A DNA stretch of 7,477 nucleotides from Actinomycetota bacterium (GTDB lineage: Bacteria; Actinomycetota; Thermoleophilia; Gaiellales; Gaiellaceae): positions 1 to 7,477 of the forward strand of contig JACCZA010000017.1 of the NCBI GenBank assembly GCA_013696185.1, read 5' to 3'. The notes beneath the pieces are model-generated. The model saw nothing but the letters and a program-made list of their open reading frames with translations, searched no databases and was not told the DNA's origin. Position 1 is the first letter of the stretch. The number at the start of each line of letters is the position of its first letter. This document shows, in pieces, positions 5,598 through 7,477 of this stretch. The translations under genes were made by a program, and so were the position numbers.

Positions 5598-6505
5598 GAG
5601 CGTTCCACCCCCTTCACGAGCGCCCAGATCGCCGCGTTCAGCGGTGTGGGCACGTCGTTGTCGCGGCCATAGCGAACGATGCCGCCGTTCAGGTAGTCGA
5701 CCTCGGTCTGCCGCCGGGCCTCCACGTCCTGGAGCATGCTGGCCTTGTGGTCGTAGGCGACATCCGGCCGGGCGGCGTAGTCGATCAGCTCCTCGGGATC
5801 GGCGTCGAGCACGATCCCCTGCGCCGTGGCGACCGCCTTGCCCTCGTCGACCAGGCCGCTGACGAGCCGGCGCAGCAGCTCGAGCTCGCACACGCGCCCG
5901 TGCGTCAGGCCGGTGAGCGCGCCGACGGGGTTCGTCGACGCGTTGAAGATCACCTTGCGCCACTGCGCCCCGCGCGCGTCGGGCAGCGCCTTCGTCGGCA
6001 TGCCCGCCCGCGTGCAGGCATCGGCGAGGCGCTCGATCTCCCGCGCCGGCGCAGGCTGAGGCTCGAACGGGCCGATCGTCGTGTCGCCCTTCACGTCCCA
6101 CTGGACATGACCCGGCTCGACGATCTTGCCGGCGGGAAAGGTCGTCCCGCGGATCACGCGCTCCACGTGCTCGGCGATCGCCTCCTCGTTGCCGACGCCG
6201 TTCTGCACGGTGCAGACCGCCCCGCCCCCGAAGGCGTGCGCCGTCGCCGCGAGAGCGGAGCCGGTGTGCATGGCCTTCGTCGCGACGATGCCGAAGTCGC
6301 AGGGCGGTAGCTCCCGGGCCTCGCTCGTCGCGCGCAGCCGGCCGACCACGTCCCCGGCGCCCGAGAGACGAAGGCCGCGCTCGTTGATCGCGTCGACGTG
6401 CGCGCGGGCGAGGTCGTAGGCCCACACCTCGACGTCGTCGAGCTGTGCGAGGTTCGCGGCGAAGAGCGACCCGACCGCGCCGCAGCCGACGATGCAGATC
6501 CTCAC
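5582..6505 (-). CDS. panE: Ketopantoate reductase family protein (PanE/ApbA)
   Basis: A 307-residue NADPH-dependent reductase; the family reduces 2-dehydropantoate to pantoate for pantothenate and CoA synthesis. The N-terminal Rossmann motif is GCGAVG (7-12). Lys77 lies in VATKAMHT and QNGVGNEE at 101-108 is typical. The catalytic Lys184 is in QWRKVIFNASTNPVGAL with Asn188 and Asn192. The C-terminal motif SMLQDVEARRQTEVDYLNG supplies Ser256 and Glu268. These match the known E. coli PanE residues in kind and order, so it should be active. The GTG start at 6505 has GAGG 8 nt upstream, sitting on the stop codon of the permease gene. It lies between a Liv-type permease and an M24-fold protein, with no panB or panC in view. 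It may therefore act on another 2-oxo acid in a catabolic operon; family members outside pantothenate pathways are common. Length is normal for the family. Confidence 0.92.
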   Translation of the reverse strand: MRICIVGCGAVGSLFAANLAQLDDVEVWAYDLARAHVDAINERGLRLSGAGDVVGRLRATSEARELPPCDFGIVATKAMHTGSALAATAHAFGGGAVCTVQNGVGNEEAIAEHVERVIRGTTFPAGKIVEPGHVQWDVKGDTTIGPFEPQPAPAREIERLADACTRAGMPTKALPDARGAQWRKVIFNASTNPVGALTGLTHGRVCELELLRRLVSGLVDEGKAVATAQGIVLDADPEELIDYAARPDVAYDHKASMLQDVEARRQTEVDYLNGGIVRYGRDNDVPTPLNAAIWALVKGVERSWQEQ

Positions 6506-6513
6506 GGCCGGAA

Positions 6514-6517
6514 CCTC
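6514..6517 (-). promoter_or_regulatory. Shine-Dalgarno site of the PanE-like gene, overlapping the livM stop
   Basis: GAGG on the minus strand at 6517-6514 stands 8 nt before the GTG at 6505 and shares bases with the TGA stop (6518-6516) of the upstream permease gene. This fixes the GTG start and suggests translational coupling within the operon. It contrasts with the apparently leaderless first genes elsewhere in the window. Confidence 0.65.
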
Positions 6518-7477
6518 ACGGCGAGCCGGCCCCGCGCACGACCGCCCCCGGGGGCCGCGTGAGCCGTCCGAGACCGAGCTCGCGCCCGCCCGTGAGGCCG
6601 CTCGGGCGCACGATCAGGACGAGCGCCATCAGCGCGCCCACGACCACGATCCGCGTCCCCGCCGGCAGGTCGAGCGTCCGCCCGGCCGCGACGAGCCCGT
6701 TCTCGGCCTCGGCGAGGAACGAGTCGAGGGCGCTGACGGCCAGGGCGCCGACGACCGCGCCCCAGAGGCTCGTGAGCCCGCCGATCACGAGCATCGCGAG
6801 CGTGATGAAGGTCAGGCTCAGGTACACGTCCTCCGTGGTCAGCGGCAGGAGGTGGACGAAGAGACCCCCGGCGAAACCCGCGAGCGCGCCCGAGAGCGCG
6901 AAGGCGAGCAGCCGCTGGCCGTAGATCGAGACGCCGACGGCCCGCGCCGCCGCCGGGTCCTCTCGCGTGGCGCGCAGCAGGCGTCCGAAACGGCTGCGCC
7001 CGTAGCCGTAGGCGACCGCGACGACGGCGAGCGCGCCGATCGTCGCCTGCAGCAGGCCCGTCGTCTCGGGCACCGACGAGAAGGCGCCGGCGCCCGGCCC
7101 GATCCTGTCGTAGTAGCGGAGCAGGTTGTGCGTGATCTCGAGGACGGCGAACGTCGCGATCCCGGCCGCCAGCCCCGAGAGGCGCATCAGCGGCAGGCCG
7201 ACGAGGGCGGCGTAGAGCGCCCCGAGCGCCGCGGCGGCGAGCAGCGAGGGGACGTTGCCGAGCGTCGTGTCGCTCAGGAAGGGAAGCAGGTTCGGCAGGA
7301 TCGCAGGCTTCTCCTCCGACGGGATCGAGAGCACCCCCGCCGCCCACGCGCCGACCGCGACGAAGCTGATGTGGCCGAAGGAGAGCACGCCCGAGGTGCC
7401 GACGAAGACGTACAGGGCGACCACGATCGCCACCGCCACGAGGGCGTTGATGAAGTAGATCTCGGTCGACCGGGCGA
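6516..7477 (-). CDS. livM: Branched-chain amino acid ABC transporter permease (LivM type), 5' end missing
   Basis: The open frame continues through the right edge of the window, so about 320 C-terminal residues are present and the true start lies outside. It is an integral inner-membrane permease that with a LivH-type partner, LivG/LivF ATPases and a binding protein imports leucine, isoleucine, valine or related compounds. Family marks include the GTSGVLSFGHISFVAVGAWA segment near the visible N-terminus, about eight hydrophobic segments, and the cytoplasmic ATPase-contact loop GRLLRATREDPAAARAVGV (about 6942-6998). The region LVIGGLTSLWGAVVGA is also typical. The C-terminus ends in a short charged tail with no fused ATPase domain. 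It is followed after 10 nt by the PanE-like gene. Liv-type systems also carry other substrates such as amides and urea, so the name does not fix the cargo. Partner subunits are presumably upstream, beyond the window. Confidence 0.93.
   Translation of the reverse strand, partial: ARSTEIYFINALVAVAIVVALYVFVGTSGVLSFGHISFVAVGAWAAGVLSIPSEEKPAILPNLLPFLSDTTLGNVPSLLAAAALGALYAALVGLPLMRLSGLAAGIATFAVLEITHNLLRYYDRIGPGAGAFSSVPETTGLLQATIGALAVVAVAYGYGRSRFGRLLRATREDPAAARAVGVSIYGQRLLAFALSGALAGFAGGLFVHLLPLTTEDVYLSLTFITLAMLVIGGLTSLWGAVVGALAVSALDSFLAEAENGLVAAGRTLDLPAGTRIVVVGALMALVLIVRPSGLTGGRELGLGRLTRPPGAVVRGAGSP

Noticed and set aside
4455..6425. A single 656-residue frame covering the M24 protein and most of the PanE-like gene, resembling a fusion protein.
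   Set aside because: The N-terminal 276 residues are Arg/Ala/Gly-rich out-of-frame translation of the PanE-like gene, whose own frame has all family motifs. The M24 gene begins at GTG 5597.

Overview
This is a GC-rich window (roughly 70% G+C by eye) that looks like an ordinary chromosomal segment of a high-GC Gram-positive bacterium. The gene families, and starts that seem to lie directly behind TANNNT-type -10 boxes with no Shine-Dalgarno, would suit a deep-branching actinobacterium such as Thermoleophilia (Gaiellales/Solirubrobacterales). That placement is inference; no marker gene is present to confirm it.

Layout from left to right. Positions 1-124 hold no recognisable gene, only a weak hairpin behind the tRNA. 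A tRNA-Leu(CAG) lies on the minus strand (125-208) and faces away from a large secreted subtilisin-like protease (S8 family) on the plus strand (295-2751). A small single-pass membrane protein of unknown function (2759-2998, minus) converges on the protease with only 7 bp between them, and one perfect hairpin spans both stop codons. A roughly 225-bp divergent intergenic region follows, with promoter-like boxes for both flanking genes and two copies of a GTGCAC-centred motif 40 bp apart. Next come an M29-family metallo-aminopeptidase (3225-4442, plus) and, converging on it with 12 bp between, a minus-strand operon. That operon reads, in transcription order, a LivM-type branched-chain amino acid ABC permease (cut by the right edge of the window), a ketopantoate reductase (PanE/ApbA) family enzyme, and an M24 (creatinase/aminopeptidase P fold) protein.

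How the genes may work together. The secreted S8 protease, the M29 aminopeptidase and the Liv-type permease would suit protein and peptide scavenging, but they sit in separate transcription units and this link is inference. The most unusual gene is the M24 protein. By eye-alignment, four of the five metal-ligand positions of the family are replaced (Ser, Glu, His and Gln; only one His is kept), while the fold and the gene frame are intact. It is therefore unlikely to be an ordinary dinuclear-metal aminopeptidase. Its operon with a Liv-type permease and a PanE-like dehydrogenase suggests uptake and breakdown of a small amide, imide or amidino compound, by analogy with creatinase. The other recurring signal is a set of putative leaderless starts (TAGNNT boxes 6-7 nt before ATG/GTG) and a 13-nt box shared by the tRNA-Leu and small membrane protein promoters.
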